41,791 nucleotides of DNA from Deltaproteobacteria bacterium (GTDB lineage: Bacteria > Desulfobacterota > Syntrophobacteria > BM002): the NCBI GenBank assembly GCA_020353155.1, contig CP070689.1:1239843-1281633 (forward strand), written 5' to 3'. This document shows, one piece after another, positions 33,003 through 41,665 of this stretch (position 1 is its first letter; every line of letters starts with the position of its first letter). The notes below the pieces were generated by a model that made no database searches, was not told the DNA's origin, and worked only from the letters and a program-made list of their open reading frames with translations. Position numbers and translations under genes: made by a program.

Positions 33003-33084
33003 TCTTAAGATTTTATATTGTAGATTGGGGAAGACGTCCGTCACCTGCATCAATCTTAAATCTCAAATCTTAAATCTCATCATT
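33001..33084. repeat. Degenerate 7-bp array overlapping the yheT stop
   Basis: Twelve units are in register: near-identical TAAATCT and CAAATCT at the right, and inverted AGATTTT/AGATTGG at the left, so the ends can pair. The TAA stop of the YheT gene (33070-33072) is within it. A further short array of the same period (TGGGATA units) lies at 34104-34131 upstream of yheT. Confidence 0.82.
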
Positions 33085-34056
33085 CTCCCCCACTGGGTTG
33101 TTCAAGAATGATACCACTCGCGCTTCAAACCAGTACTCTTTCCGTTTATTGAAGGAGATAAAAGCCACATGGCCACCCGATCTTGGCATCTCCAGAAAGA
33201 AATTCGGATTTGCCTCTGCCTCCCGCAAGGGATAGCATTGCTCTGAGAGAAAAGGATCGTCCTTGGCATTCACCAGCAGGGTAGGAATGGTGATCTGGGG
33301 GATGAACTGTTTGCAGCTGGCTCGACTGTAATAGTCTTCCGCATCTCTGAAGCCGTGCAGCGGTGCAGTGTAGCGGTCGTCAAATTGTCTGAATGTCTTT
33401 ATCAGATTGTAGCCATCATCACTAATCCTGCCGGGCATGATGCGCATTTTTGCCTTTATCTTCTCATGAAGCATCCGAGTAAATCGTTTCATGTAGATCT
33501 TGTTTGACCTCTTCGCCATTTCCTCTGCTCCTGAGGCCAGGTCGCAAGGCACCGAGCAGGTCACGGCCCCGATAATAGCTTTATTTATCTCCGAACCTCG
33601 CTCTCCCAGATATTTCAAGGTCAAATTGCCACCCAAGCTAAAGCCCACCAATCCTATGGCATGGTATTTTCCCCCTTGGATTATATGTTCCACAACCGCT
33701 TCTAAATCCTCGGTGATCCCGCTGTGATAGGATCGAATTGTCTTGTTGGGCTCGCCACTGCACCCTCTCATGTTCCAAGCCAGTGTGTCCCAGCCGCTAC
33801 GGTTGAGTGCCCTTACAACCCCCAAGACATACCACCGCCCTGAGTTTCCCTCCAAGCCATGGGAAACAACTGCCACTCTACTCGCGCCGACAGAAGACCA
33901 GTCAAGATCGAGAAAATCTTCGTCCGGTGTCCAAATTCGCTCCCTTTTATATCTAACCCCCTTTACTTTTCTAAACAGATAAGGAAAAAGTGTCTGGATA
34001 TGGGCATTACTAAATCCAGGGGGAGGAATATAGCTGGATTCGGCTAATACAGGCAT
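33070..34056 (-). CDS. YheT-family alpha/beta hydrolase
   Basis: The 328-residue protein carries a full catalytic triad: Ser140 in GFSLGGN, Asp267 in NAKDDPF and His296 in SGGHVAF. The SHGLEGNS oxyanion loop is at 65-72. The YheT/UPF0017 family includes esterases and possibly lipases acting on membrane lipids. A cytoplasmic location is likely, as no signal peptide is seen. The C-terminal residues GENDEI and the stop are encoded by a heptad array. Confidence 0.92.
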   Translation of the reverse strand: MPVLAESSYIPPPGFSNAHIQTLFPYLFRKVKGVRYKRERIWTPDEDFLDLDWSSVGASRVAVVSHGLEGNSGRWYVLGVVRALNRSGWDTLAWNMRGCSGEPNKTIRSYHSGITEDLEAVVEHIIQGGKYHAIGLVGFSLGGNLTLKYLGERGSEINKAIIGAVTCSVPCDLASGAEEMAKRSNKIYMKRFTRMLHEKIKAKMRIMPGRISDDGYNLIKTFRQFDDRYTAPLHGFRDAEDYYSRASCKQFIPQITIPTLLVNAKDDPFLSEQCYPLREAEANPNFFLEMPRSGGHVAFISFNKRKEYWFEARVVSFLNNPVGENDEI

Positions 34057-34151
34057 AGCGCAATCCTCAATGGATTTTTCACCGCATCGCAGTTAAGAAG
34101 TCACTAGATGTGGGATATGGGATATGCTTCGTGTACAAAATTCTCTATGGG

Positions 34152-35045
34152 TTATCCACGACCTTGTTCCCCGCGGACGGCGAGGTAAATTGCTGCCAGG
34201 ATTAGACTCCCTCCGATAAACTTGGTCCAGGTCAAGCCTTCGTCAAAGATTACATAGGCCAGAATAGTTGCGCCAATGGGTTCTCCAAGTAGACTCACGG
34301 CAATTAAGCTGGCGCTAAACCACTTGAGCGCCCAGTTGTAGCTGGTATGGCCAATGATCTGTGATATAAGGGCCATCCCGGCAAAAGCCGCATAAGTACC
34401 CGAGCTGAAACCAACAACCTGAAATCCCAGGGCAATAACTAAACCCCACAAGATTATTGCAGCACTACCGTAGCAAATGATTACGTAGGCGAGCAAGGAA
34501 AGTTTGCGCCTTAAACTACGACCCAGCAAAAGATATACGGCAGCGAAAATGCTGCCCAACAATGCCAAGAAATCGCCCCATAATGCTTGACCACCCGTGG
34601 CAAAATCCCCAGCGCCTATAATGACGCCGCCAATTACACTAGTAAAAATGCCGATTTTAGTCATCAGGGTAAGCCGGTCCTTGCTGATTACAGGTGTCAG
34701 AATCCCTACCCAGAGCGGATTTGTGTTAACCAACACCACACTGTTGGCCACAGAGGTATAAGTCAGAGATGAAATCCAAGCGGTGAAGTGCAAGGCAAGA
34801 AAAAGGCCGGACAATATGGCCAGGACGTAATCCCTCATCTCTAGCCCCATGATCTCATCTCTCACCTTCCACCAGGCTACAGGTGCCAGTATCAATGAGG
34901 CCAGACCAACTCTATATGCTGCGATCACCAAGGCGGGAGCTTCGGCGAGTCTGGCAAAGATAGCGCCAGTGGAAACGGCTAAAACGCCACTGATGAGGGC
35001 TAAAGAGGGATTGAAGGGAGGTCTGTTTTCCATCTCATATGTCAT
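34152..35045 (-). CDS. EamA-family (DMT superfamily) transporter
   Basis: The 297-residue membrane protein has ten predicted helices in two EamA repeats of five. Typical stretches are GLFLALHFTAWISSL with TSVANSVVLVNTNPLW in the first repeat, and SLLGEPIGATILAY with FDEGLTWTKFIGGSLIL in the second. It is a drug/metabolite exporter of unknown substrate in the inner membrane. The ATG lies in a short CATATGA-like repeat with no clear ribosome site; the internal Met five residues in is an alternative. The next gene upstream is only 45 bases away. Confidence 0.9.
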   Translation of the reverse strand: MTYEMENRPPFNPSLALISGVLAVSTGAIFARLAEAPALVIAAYRVGLASLILAPVAWWKVRDEIMGLEMRDYVLAILSGLFLALHFTAWISSLTYTSVANSVVLVNTNPLWVGILTPVISKDRLTLMTKIGIFTSVIGGVIIGAGDFATGGQALWGDFLALLGSIFAAVYLLLGRSLRRKLSLLAYVIICYGSAAIILWGLVIALGFQVVGFSSGTYAAFAGMALISQIIGHTSYNWALKWFSASLIAVSLLGEPIGATILAYVIFDEGLTWTKFIGGSLILAAIYLAVRGEQGRG

Positions 35046-35090
35046 ATACCACAGCTCGAACGCAATAATTAAGAGACGCCAGCGAGCATA

Positions 35091-35888
35091 TCAAGAACGT
35101 ACCACGATGGTAAAGACGGCAATGTCCGTCCCTGCATGAGCCAGCCAGGGTGCCAACATGCCGCGAGACCGATAGCGCAGGTACCCAAGCAAAAACCCAT
35201 AAACAGAAGCCATTGCCACCCCTGCCAAACCCTTGGGAAAACCGACCTCAGAGTAATGCAACCAGCCAAAAATAACTGCTTGAATCACCAGGGAGATGAT
35301 CCCAGAGCCCACAGCACTGTCTAAAGCCTGCAAAAAAATACCCCTGAAGATGGCCTCCTCAACCGCTGAATTAACCAGGGCAAAAGCCACACCAGCCAGG
35401 GGCAAAAGCCAGATAGGCATGGCAGGTATATTATCCCGACTGGCAGTAAGATCCGGCTGGCAAACTGAGGTCCACACCAGGAGAGCTGCACTTGAAGCTA
35501 CCACAACGATTGATGCTAACAACCAAATGTCTACTCCCAATCGACCTGGACGAATCCAGAGGACTGATTCCCTAAGATGCCGACTTATCCCAACGATGAC
35601 GCCATAAACCACCAGAGGCGTGACTTTGTAGAGAGGCCATGTGCCAAGGAGAGGCATGAGGAGGGGGACTAGGAGCCACAGGGTACAGAAAAGACAAAGG
35701 TGAAATGGTTGAACTGACCTGGTACAAAGGGCTGTGAAAGTTAGCAACAGAAATATGGCGAGCAGCCAGCCGGAGGTGGCTCTGTGCATGGACAAATAGA
35801 TTGCAAAAAAGCAAACCACCGCCAGGGTAATTATTCTTTCCCCCGCCTTACCAAGCGGCGGATCCTCTATTAGCTTCCGAGTAGCCAT
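35091..35888 (-). CDS. CPBP-family intramembrane glutamic protease (CAAX protease/Abi-like)
   Basis: The protein is 265 aa from ATG 35888 (GGAG 4 bases upstream). The longer frame to 35966 translates heptad repeats and is rejected. Six to eight membrane helices are predicted. The catalytic EEAIFR motif gives Glu177, Glu178 and Arg182, and the further conserved His residues are in FGWLH (about 211) and WLAHAGTD (about 251). Members process prenylated or secreted peptides or give bacteriocin self-immunity. The substrate is unknown. It may be co-transcribed with the EamA gene. Confidence 0.9.
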   Translation of the reverse strand: MATRKLIEDPPLGKAGERIITLAVVCFFAIYLSMHRATSGWLLAIFLLLTFTALCTRSVQPFHLCLFCTLWLLVPLLMPLLGTWPLYKVTPLVVYGVIVGISRHLRESVLWIRPGRLGVDIWLLASIVVVASSAALLVWTSVCQPDLTASRDNIPAMPIWLLPLAGVAFALVNSAVEEAIFRGIFLQALDSAVGSGIISLVIQAVIFGWLHYSEVGFPKGLAGVAMASVYGFLLGYLRYRSRGMLAPWLAHAGTDIAVFTIVVRS

Positions 35889-35935
35889 AGATCTCCAGTT
35901 TTCAGAGTCCTCCGCTAAGTGCTGAGCACGTTTTT

Positions 35936-36044
35936 CATTTCGCATTTCGCATCTCACATTTCTCATTGATCATTTGCAAAAGAGTTGAAGCGGGGTGTCA
36001 CCAAAATGCGAAATGATAAATGATAAATGCGAATTGAAAAATGG
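35936..36044. repeat. Inverted pair of 7-bp arrays (CATTTNN / NNAAATG)
   Basis: Left arm 35936-35977 has six units (CATTTCG type). Right arm 36003-36044 has six inverted units (GAAATGA type). The spacer is 25 bases. The architecture is the same as at 12571-12693, and many units match exactly. Confidence 0.85.
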
Positions 36045-36119
36045 CCTTTCCCTTATCGCTTAAGGCTGACGGCCTGCCAGCCCCTAAAATGAGCCAATTA
36101 ATGTTCGCTGAGAAAGGCC
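36036..36119 (-). terminator. Composite hairpin terminator at the end of the pit gene
   Basis: GAAAGGCC (36112-36119, touching the pit stop) pairs with GGCCTTTC (36043-36050). An inner stem GGCTG/CAGCC (36064-36068 with 36078-36082) fills the loop. On the minus strand the stem is followed by ATTTTT, which is the end unit of the heptad array. Confidence 0.6.
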
Positions 36120-37063
36120 TAATGGCTTGGAATGTAGCGCAAATGTGTGGCAAAGTCGAGGAAGAGTGCGAAAAGGGATGCTACAAAAGGAGTGAGAAAC
36201 CAGGCTAGAAAAATATGCAATAGGGTCTTCCGCTTTATTGTATTGACACCTTTAATGATTCCCACCCCCAGAACAGCGCCGATCACTGCCTGAGATGTAG
36301 AAACCGGGACCCCAATCAAAGCATAGATATGGACGGTTACAGCATGGGCCAGCACCACGACCAAGGCAGAAAAAGGATCCAGTTTCACCAGTTTTTTCCC
36401 TACGGTCTCCATTACCCCCCTGCTGAAGGTGAGGATACCTAAGCCGATACTCAATCCCCCAATGAGAGTAGCGGCAGAAAGGTTCAACATTCCAGCACCT
36501 ACAAAAACTGCAGTTACGTTTGCCACATTGTTGGCCCCGAGAGCAAAGGCACCGTAGGAACCAGCAACAATTAGACACAACCTCAGAAGTATATCGGACT
36601 GGAAGATATTTAGGTTCATGCTGTTGGCTATTGCAGCCAACAGTTTATAGACTATTATTCCTAGAACTAGACCCCCCACGGGGGTCCCAACCCAACAAAC
36701 CACAACCTTTTCCAGTCCGGCAAAATTGAGCTGGCGGTTCAAGAGCCCAACTCCCAAAATTGCTCCGACCACCGCTTGGGATGTGGAAACTGGCAGCCCC
36801 AACAGCGTCATGAGGGTTACGGTACAGGCGGCAGCAACAGATGCTATAATAGCTTGATTAGCGGTGAATTGAGTAAGGCCCTGAAGTGTTTCTATGCCGG
36901 ATCGGCCCGCAACCAGCGCACCTACCAGGACGAAGGCAGCGGCTAGAATAGCAGCCGTCCAGAATTTGAGCATTCTCGATGAAACAGCTGAGCCAAAAAC
37001 ATTGGCTGCATCATTAGCACCTAAAGACCAGCCCAGAAATATGCCACCGAGAAGAGAATTCAT
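36119..37063 (-). CDS. pit: Low-affinity inorganic phosphate transporter (PiT family)
   Basis: The 314-residue protein has the two PiT signatures, GANDAANVFG (16-25) and GANNVANVTA in the second half, each followed by a VSTSQAVVGA/VSTSQAVIGA repeat. It is an inner-membrane phosphate (or sulfate-like) symporter with about ten helices. It is compact compared with E. coli PitA and lacks the large cytosolic loop. Its ATG overlaps the stop of the DUF47 gene (TAATG), so they are coupled. A hairpin terminator follows. Confidence 0.95.
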   Translation of the reverse strand: MNSLLGGIFLGWSLGANDAANVFGSAVSSRMLKFWTAAILAAAFVLVGALVAGRSGIETLQGLTQFTANQAIIASVAAACTVTLMTLLGLPVSTSQAVVGAILGVGLLNRQLNFAGLEKVVVCWVGTPVGGLVLGIIVYKLLAAIANSMNLNIFQSDILLRLCLIVAGSYGAFALGANNVANVTAVFVGAGMLNLSAATLIGGLSIGLGILTFSRGVMETVGKKLVKLDPFSALVVVLAHAVTVHIYALIGVPVSTSQAVIGAVLGVGIIKGVNTIKRKTLLHIFLAWFLTPFVASLFALFLDFATHLRYIPSH

Positions 37064-37713
37064 TACACCCGACGTTTAATATTTATGATGTAGACACTTC
37101 TGGAGACACGGTCAGCCTGATCCGAAATCTCGCCCATCTGGACCACTAATTCTTTGAGCTGCATCTTCTCAAAAGGTTCAACGTCTGAAGCAAAAATCTT
37201 TCTAACTATTTCTCGCTCTATGTGGTCACATCTACTTTCGTGCTTGTCAATGGTGGACACCAGAGGCTTGATATCCTCGGTTTTCTTGAAATAGGCTTCT
37301 ACTTGTCTCATCACTAACTCGCAGCATTCCAGAGATACCCGCATAAGTTCTCTAAGATCGGGAGTGATGAAATCCGGAACTTTGAGTTTCTGGCCTTGTA
37401 TCATAAAAAGAACCGTCTCGAAGTGAGTGGGAATGAGGTCTATTGACTCTAGAAGTCTCAATATGTCACCACGTGACTCGGGAATCAGTACTTTTGAATA
37501 CATCATTTCTATGATTTCGTTGCGAAAATCGTCAGCTCTTGATTCGAATTTATGAGTCTGCTCAATTAGAAAATCGCAATTCTCTCCCAGACCGAAGTCG
37601 AAATAGCAATCCATTGCCTTTTCAAAGTGCTCCTGAGTGCTTCTGAGATTATCCAAGTATTTTGATATGAGCTCTTGTACCTGCTGCTCTTTTCTGAAGA
37701 GGAATTTGAACAT
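37063..37713 (-). CDS. DUF47/PhoU-like partner of the phosphate transporter
   Basis: The 216-residue all-helical protein belongs to the TIGR00153 PhoU-related family. It contains the paired E..AD.F metal-binding patterns (FESRADDFRNEI and ISDQADRVSRS). Such proteins lie upstream of pit genes across bacteria and modulate transport. It is translationally coupled to pit and is probably the first gene of the unit, driven from a sigma54-type promoter at about 37.88 kb. Confidence 0.93.
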   Translation of the reverse strand: MFKFLFRKEQQVQELISKYLDNLRSTQEHFEKAMDCYFDFGLGENCDFLIEQTHKFESRADDFRNEIIEMMYSKVLIPESRGDILRLLESIDLIPTHFETVLFMIQGQKLKVPDFITPDLRELMRVSLECCELVMRQVEAYFKKTEDIKPLVSTIDKHESRCDHIEREIVRKIFASDVEPFEKMQLKELVVQMGEISDQADRVSRSVYIINIKRRV

Positions 37714-37869
37714 GTTGAATCCTTAGCAATGATGTTCCTGTAGACCAACAGCTACTGTGGGTGTGCTTTCAGGAAAAGGAAAATACTATTCAACTGTCCT
37801 TCATTGATCGTAGCCTACACCCCAGTAATTAGTGTAAACTGCTTGTCAAATATTACGCTTAACAGAAAT

Positions 37870-37887
37870 CAGCAAGGTTTGTGCCAT
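37870..37887 (-). promoter_or_regulatory. Sigma54 (RpoN) promoter facing the DUF47-pit operon
   Basis: On the minus strand ATGGCAC-N5-TTGCT matches the consensus core TGGCAC/TTGC with exact GG-N10-GC spacing. The start would be near 37860, leaving a leader of about 150 bases before DUF47. Confidence 0.55.
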
Positions 37888-37967
37888 TTTGTCGGCTAGC
37901 CCGGATGTTTCATCAATTGCCGTCGCGAGACAACTGGCATGAGCGGGCTTGTGTTAGAGGAGAACCA

Positions 37968-38267
37968 ATGATGAAGTCAAAACTTTATTGTCTGGTGTTA
38001 GCGCTGGCATCGTTATTGTTCTTGGTCACAGTAATACCTACACTGGCTGCGGAGGCAGGGCGTTATCAAGCATTAGAGATAAGTGTGGGTAAGAAGAGTG
38101 AATACAACATCTTCATCCTAGATACGAAAGAGGGGCACATGTGGCTTCTAGAAACCAAGGAGAGCAGAGTGGACGGCAAGCTCTCTGGTGGTTTGAAGTA
38201 TCAGGGCAAATTGCGCCCAGGGAACAAGGCGGGGCAGATCATTTTTGAGTTCGGCAAGACAGAGTAA
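37968..38267 (+). CDS. Small secreted protein, unknown function
   Basis: The protein is 99 aa from ATG 37968 with GAGGAG 5 bases upstream. A signal peptide ends near TLAAEA. The mature 75 residues are beta-rich (YQALEISVGKKSEYNIFILDT, then MWLLETKESRVDG) and may be a small periplasmic domain. I recognise no family. The gene stands alone, divergent from DUF47-pit. Confidence 0.75.
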   Translation: MMKSKLYCLVLALASLLFLVTVIPTLAAEAGRYQALEISVGKKSEYNIFILDTKEGHMWLLETKESRVDGKLSGGLKYQGKLRPGNKAGQIIFEFGKTE

Positions 38268-38312
38268 AAAGTGCGGGTCCCGAGGACTTAGACAGCCTCG
38301 CAAAATGTTATG

Positions 38313-38378
38313 ATTTCAGGTTTCAAGGAAAAAAATAAAGGGTAAAACCTGGCACCTGAACACTGAAACCTTAGAATT
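38313..38378. repeat. Short inverted 7-bp array in a convergent gap
   Basis: TTCAGGT/TTCAAGG units at the left and AAAACCT, GGCACCT, GAACACT and GAAACCT units at the right (38344-38371) are in register and inverted with respect to each other. They lie between two convergent genes, where a bidirectional terminator would be expected. Confidence 0.7.
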
Positions 38379-38391
38379 GTGATTTGTTGCT

Positions 38392-39216
38392 CTACAATTC
38401 GATCGTCATTCCCTCTCTTGCATAAAAGGCCATGGGGAAAGTCTTCTGAACCTTCAATTCCACCTCAAAAAGAAAGTTATCCGAGTGTTCTGGGTCGTGA
38501 TGAAATAGGGCAAGTTTTTTCGCTCCTGCCCGTTCTGCAACCTCTGCCGCCTGCTCCCAACTGCTGTGACCCCATCCCTTTCTCTCTTTTAATTCATCAG
38601 GAGTGTATTGCGCATCGTGAATGAGGAGGTCGGCATTTCTGGAAAGGGCCACTACATTTTTATCTAATCCATCCCCATGCTCTACGTCTGTACAATAAAC
38701 TAGGGTCTTGTCGCCTTCCGTAATGCGATAACCGTATGCACCCCCAGGATGATTGTGCTTGGAGGCTACTATTTCAATGCCCATGGGGTGGACAAATTCT
38801 GTTAGGTCAGGTTGCCAGAAAGTCAACTGCGCCCCGATTTTATCCAAGGGAACAGGGAAGTAATCAAACTGCATCTGGGTGGCAAAAACGGACTTGAGAT
38901 CTTTTGAACCTCTACCTTTGCCACAGATAGCCAAAGTGATGTTACGTCGCGGATCATTTGCAAGTTTAAAAAAAGGAAAACCCTGGATGTGGTCCCAGTG
39001 GGTATGGGAGAAACCGATTATCATCTCACTATATTGTTCGTGAGACGCGGCCAGAAGATCATTACCCAGCTTTCGAATCCCTGTGCCGGCATCTAAAATG
39101 GCGACTCTACCGGTGCTGAAAGTTACCAGAATGCAAGAAGTATTACCCCCAAACTCCACAAAGTCAGGATCGGGGACCGGAATAGATCCTCTCGTGCCGT
39201 AGAAGGTAACTCTCAT
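38392..39216 (-). CDS. MBL-fold metal-dependent hydrolase
   Basis: The 274-residue protein has the metallo-beta-lactamase motif HTHWDH (His71, His73, Asp75, His76), a CTDVEHGDG aspartate and a late HHD histidine. The opening TFYGTRGSIPVPDPDFVEFGGNTSC is typical of the cyclic-phosphodiesterase / RNase Z-like branch (related to PhnP). AAGGA precedes the ATG. It is probably a cytoplasmic phosphodiesterase; the substrate is unknown. Confidence 0.9.
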   Translation of the reverse strand: MRVTFYGTRGSIPVPDPDFVEFGGNTSCILVTFSTGRVAILDAGTGIRKLGNDLLAASHEQYSEMIIGFSHTHWDHIQGFPFFKLANDPRRNITLAICGKGRGSKDLKSVFATQMQFDYFPVPLDKIGAQLTFWQPDLTEFVHPMGIEIVASKHNHPGGAYGYRITEGDKTLVYCTDVEHGDGLDKNVVALSRNADLLIHDAQYTPDELKERKGWGHSSWEQAAEVAERAGAKKLALFHHDPEHSDNFLFEVELKVQKTFPMAFYAREGMTIEL

Positions 39217-39426
39217 TCTAGTTCCTTATCCTTTTTCAATATCTAGTCGGCATAGAGGCTGAGTCATTTAAAAACTTAACAATGGCACTATGGGGAGAGG
39301 AATTGACGGACAACTTTACCATAAAATATAGAGAGAAGGCAAAATTATCAAAGGGAGTTCAGTTAAATCTCAGTTGACTGGTAATAATTAGATGGGTTTG
39401 AAAACGATTTTTTTTGGACGGCTTCC

Positions 39427-40050
39427 CTATTCACCATCGGATATCAACCTGATGACCTCATCGGCCAAACTTTGGTCTAGTTTTTTGAGAACCCCCCATG
39501 CCTCTAAGGCTGAAGCTTGGTCGCCGAGTTTTAAATAGATCAATGCCAAGGCATAGTGGGCCTGTGCGTATTGAGGCTTGATCTGAACCGCCTTTCTGCA
39601 AACTTCCAAAGCATCGTTGTTGCGACCAAGCACAGTGTAGGCCACTCCGAGTCCTAAGTAGGCTTCGGCGTGATGGGGACTTAATGCAACCGACTTAGCA
39701 AAAGAGGCAAGAGCTTTCTCCCATAATTCCAGCCGGGAATAGGTAATGCCCAAACCGAAATAGGCTAGGGCATAATCGGGCTCGGCTAGAGCAGCTTTTT
39801 CGAAAGCCTCGATGGCCTCATGCCACCGCCTCTGATCATAATAGCTCAATCCTTTAGAGAAAGAAGTTGCAGCAGAATCATATGGGCTAAAATCATTAAT
39901 TTCTTCACGATCAACATCTCCCTTACCGTGATATTCGCCAGCAGAAGATGTTAGGGCTTTGGAAAAGGTTGTCACAGCTGGAAGCTGAGAGATGGTAATG
40001 ACCAGCGAAAATACTAAAAAAGCCTTTGGAAATTTAGAACCTGAAATCAT
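39427..40050 (-). CDS. Exported TPR protein
   Basis: The 207-residue protein has a signal peptide (to about residue 25) and four TPR motifs from about residue 62 on (SYYDQRRWHEAIEAFEKA, then YFGLGITYSRLELWEKALAS and so on). AAGG lies 6 bases before the ATG. It is a protein-protein scaffold in the periplasm with unknown partner. The region 40051-40343 upstream is AT-rich near 40117-40135 and shows no gene. Confidence 0.88.
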   Translation of the reverse strand: MISGSKFPKAFLVFSLVITISQLPAVTTFSKALTSSAGEYHGKGDVDREEINDFSPYDSAATSFSKGLSYYDQRRWHEAIEAFEKAALAEPDYALAYFGLGITYSRLELWEKALASFAKSVALSPHHAEAYLGLGVAYTVLGRNNDALEVCRKAVQIKPQYAQAHYALALIYLKLGDQASALEAWGVLKKLDQSLADEVIRLISDGE

Positions 40051-40343
40051 ATGTTCCCTTGACCCCTTTACCTTTACCCACCTTGGCTAGACAAGAACCA
40101 TACCAGTTTGCCAATTTATAATAATATATAATATTAACAGCCATTTAAATCTATTGCAGGTTTGAGCTTGTTGCAGGATGGTGGCAAATGAATTCATAGA
40201 TTGGTAAAAGAAATTCCACTTGTGGGCAATTTGGCGGGTGAAACAAATTCAGGTGGAGTGTAAGAGTGAAGATACCTTTTTGATTATGCTGATTAATCTT
40301 CGATCAACTGCTCTGAGATTTGGATCACTATTCACTTCAACTT

Positions 40344-41252
40344 CTAAACAGCTTTTTTCTTTTTCTTCTTTGTCTTTCTTTTGCGTCGTCGCGCATCCCA
40401 ATCGGAATAAAGCTCAGGATAGGCTACTTTCCAAGGTTTGAGGAGCCAAAACCACTGGTCTGGATATTTCCTCACCATCTCTTCAACTATAGCAATCATA
40501 CGCTGGGTATTCGTTTGGATATCACGGCGCAAGTCGCCCGTTCTCGTCAATTCAAAAGGTGTCTTCACCTGGATGGTGAGCTCGCCGTCAGGTTCGCGGA
40601 CGGAAAAGGCTGGTAATACCAGACTCTTACATCGTAGCGCCAGTAAGGCAGCTGCAGGGGACGCAGTGGCCTTGTGGCCGAAAAAGGTAACCTCAACCCC
40701 CTGTTTGCGCCTACTCTGGTCTATCAACATACCAATTACTTCGCCCCTGCGGAGGCCCTCGGTAATTTTCGGCAATGCGCCTTTCTTGTCTACGATGATA
40801 TTGCCTAGACGGTTGCGCGAGCGACTCAGCAGGATATCGGCCCAGCCATAACGCATCTTTGCCGCCACACCAAGCATGGGCTTTCTGTAATAATTGGTGA
40901 AATGAAGACCAACTTCCCAGTTCCCCATGTGGGCGGAAACAATGACTACACCCTGATTACCTTTTATGACATCGATGAAATTTTCCTCCCCCTCAATTCG
41001 GCACATGTTAAAGACTTCATCATGGGACATGAAAGAAGATTGGAACATTTCCACCAGGTTGATGCCGAAATTCATGAAGACACGTCTGCTGAGCTCACGG
41101 ATTTCCTGGTAGGACCACTCAGGATAACAAAACTGCAAATTCCTCTGCACCAGCCGTCTATGAGGTACAGCTAGAGAATAGAAGATCAGCCCCAGAAGCC
41201 TCCCTGAGCTGATAATGAGGCGCCGAGGTATTCTGGTAATACCGGATTTCAC
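40344..41252 (-). CDS. LpxL/HtrB-type lipid A acyltransferase
   Basis: The 302-residue protein of the lysophospholipid acyltransferase family has the catalytic HX4E motif HMGNWE (His108, Glu113) and later MLIDQSRRKQGVEVTFFG with ATASPAAALLAL. It transfers a secondary fatty acyl chain to Kdo-lipid IVA at the inner membrane, supporting an LPS-bearing organism. The C-terminus ends in a very basic tail (RRRKRKTKKKKKKAV), longer than usual. The start is a GTG with only a weak ribosome site. Confidence 0.9.
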   Translation of the reverse strand: MKSGITRIPRRLIISSGRLLGLIFYSLAVPHRRLVQRNLQFCYPEWSYQEIRELSRRVFMNFGINLVEMFQSSFMSHDEVFNMCRIEGEENFIDVIKGNQGVVIVSAHMGNWEVGLHFTNYYRKPMLGVAAKMRYGWADILLSRSRNRLGNIIVDKKGALPKITEGLRRGEVIGMLIDQSRRKQGVEVTFFGHKATASPAAALLALRCKSLVLPAFSVREPDGELTIQVKTPFELTRTGDLRRDIQTNTQRMIAIVEEMVRKYPDQWFWLLKPWKVAYPELYSDWDARRRKRKTKKKKKKAV

Positions 41253-41349
41253 TGTCCCATTTATATTGGCAGAGAGGGGAGCGGCTACCAGCGTCTGCCC
41301 CTTTCAACAAAGCCGCCCTTGGAGAGGCGGCTCGATAGGTTTCGTTGGA

Positions 41350-41425
41350 TGGTGGGCGGGGAGAGATTCGAACTCTCGACTTCCGCCGTGTGAGGACGGC
41401 ACTCTCACCACTGAGTTACCCGCCC
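41350..41425 (-). tRNA. tRNA-Val, anticodon CAC
   Basis: Read on the minus strand, a 7-bp acceptor stem GGGCGGG/CCCGCCC, D arm ACTC/GAGT with GG in the loop, anticodon stem CCGTC/GGCGG with loop CTCACAC (anticodon CAC), and T arm GAGAG/CTCTC with loop TTCGAAT all fit. The 3' CCA is encoded. Length is 76 bases. CAC reads the valine codon GTG. Confidence 0.96.
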
Positions 41426-41496
41426 ACGTCCTATCCCTCGCGGGTGCAATCTCTATACACCACCGTACCGAATCATGCAACCCCATTGTATTAAAG

Positions 41497-41664
41497 AATT
41501 CAGTAGCCAGTAGCCAGAATTCAGAGAGGCATACGGCTCAAGGCTCAGGGCACAGGGAAAAATATTTAATCTTGCACTGCCTTGCACCTTGCATCTATCT
41601 CATATCTCAAATCCGCATTCCGCAATCCGAAATCCAAAATCTAAAATGCCTCAATTCCAGCATA
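41497..41664. repeat. Longest degenerate 7-bp array, between tRNA-Val and carB
   Basis: At least 23 consecutive units hold exact 7-bp register over more than 160 bases. The unit drifts from AATTCAG and TAGCCAG, through CAAGGCT and CTTGCAC, to CAATCCG and AAATCTA. Neighbouring units resemble each other far more than distant ones do. It abuts the carB stop (41666-41668). Confidence 0.88.
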
Positions 41665-41665
41665 C

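Noticed and set aside
35889..35966. N-terminal extension of the CPBP protease
   Set aside because: It translates heptad repeats; a GGAG site precedes the ATG at 35888.
40117..40135. AT-rich run as a defined promoter for the TPR gene
   Set aside because: Many overlapping -10-like hexamers but no convincing -35. A nearby GG-N10-GC-like pattern has mismatches in both halves.
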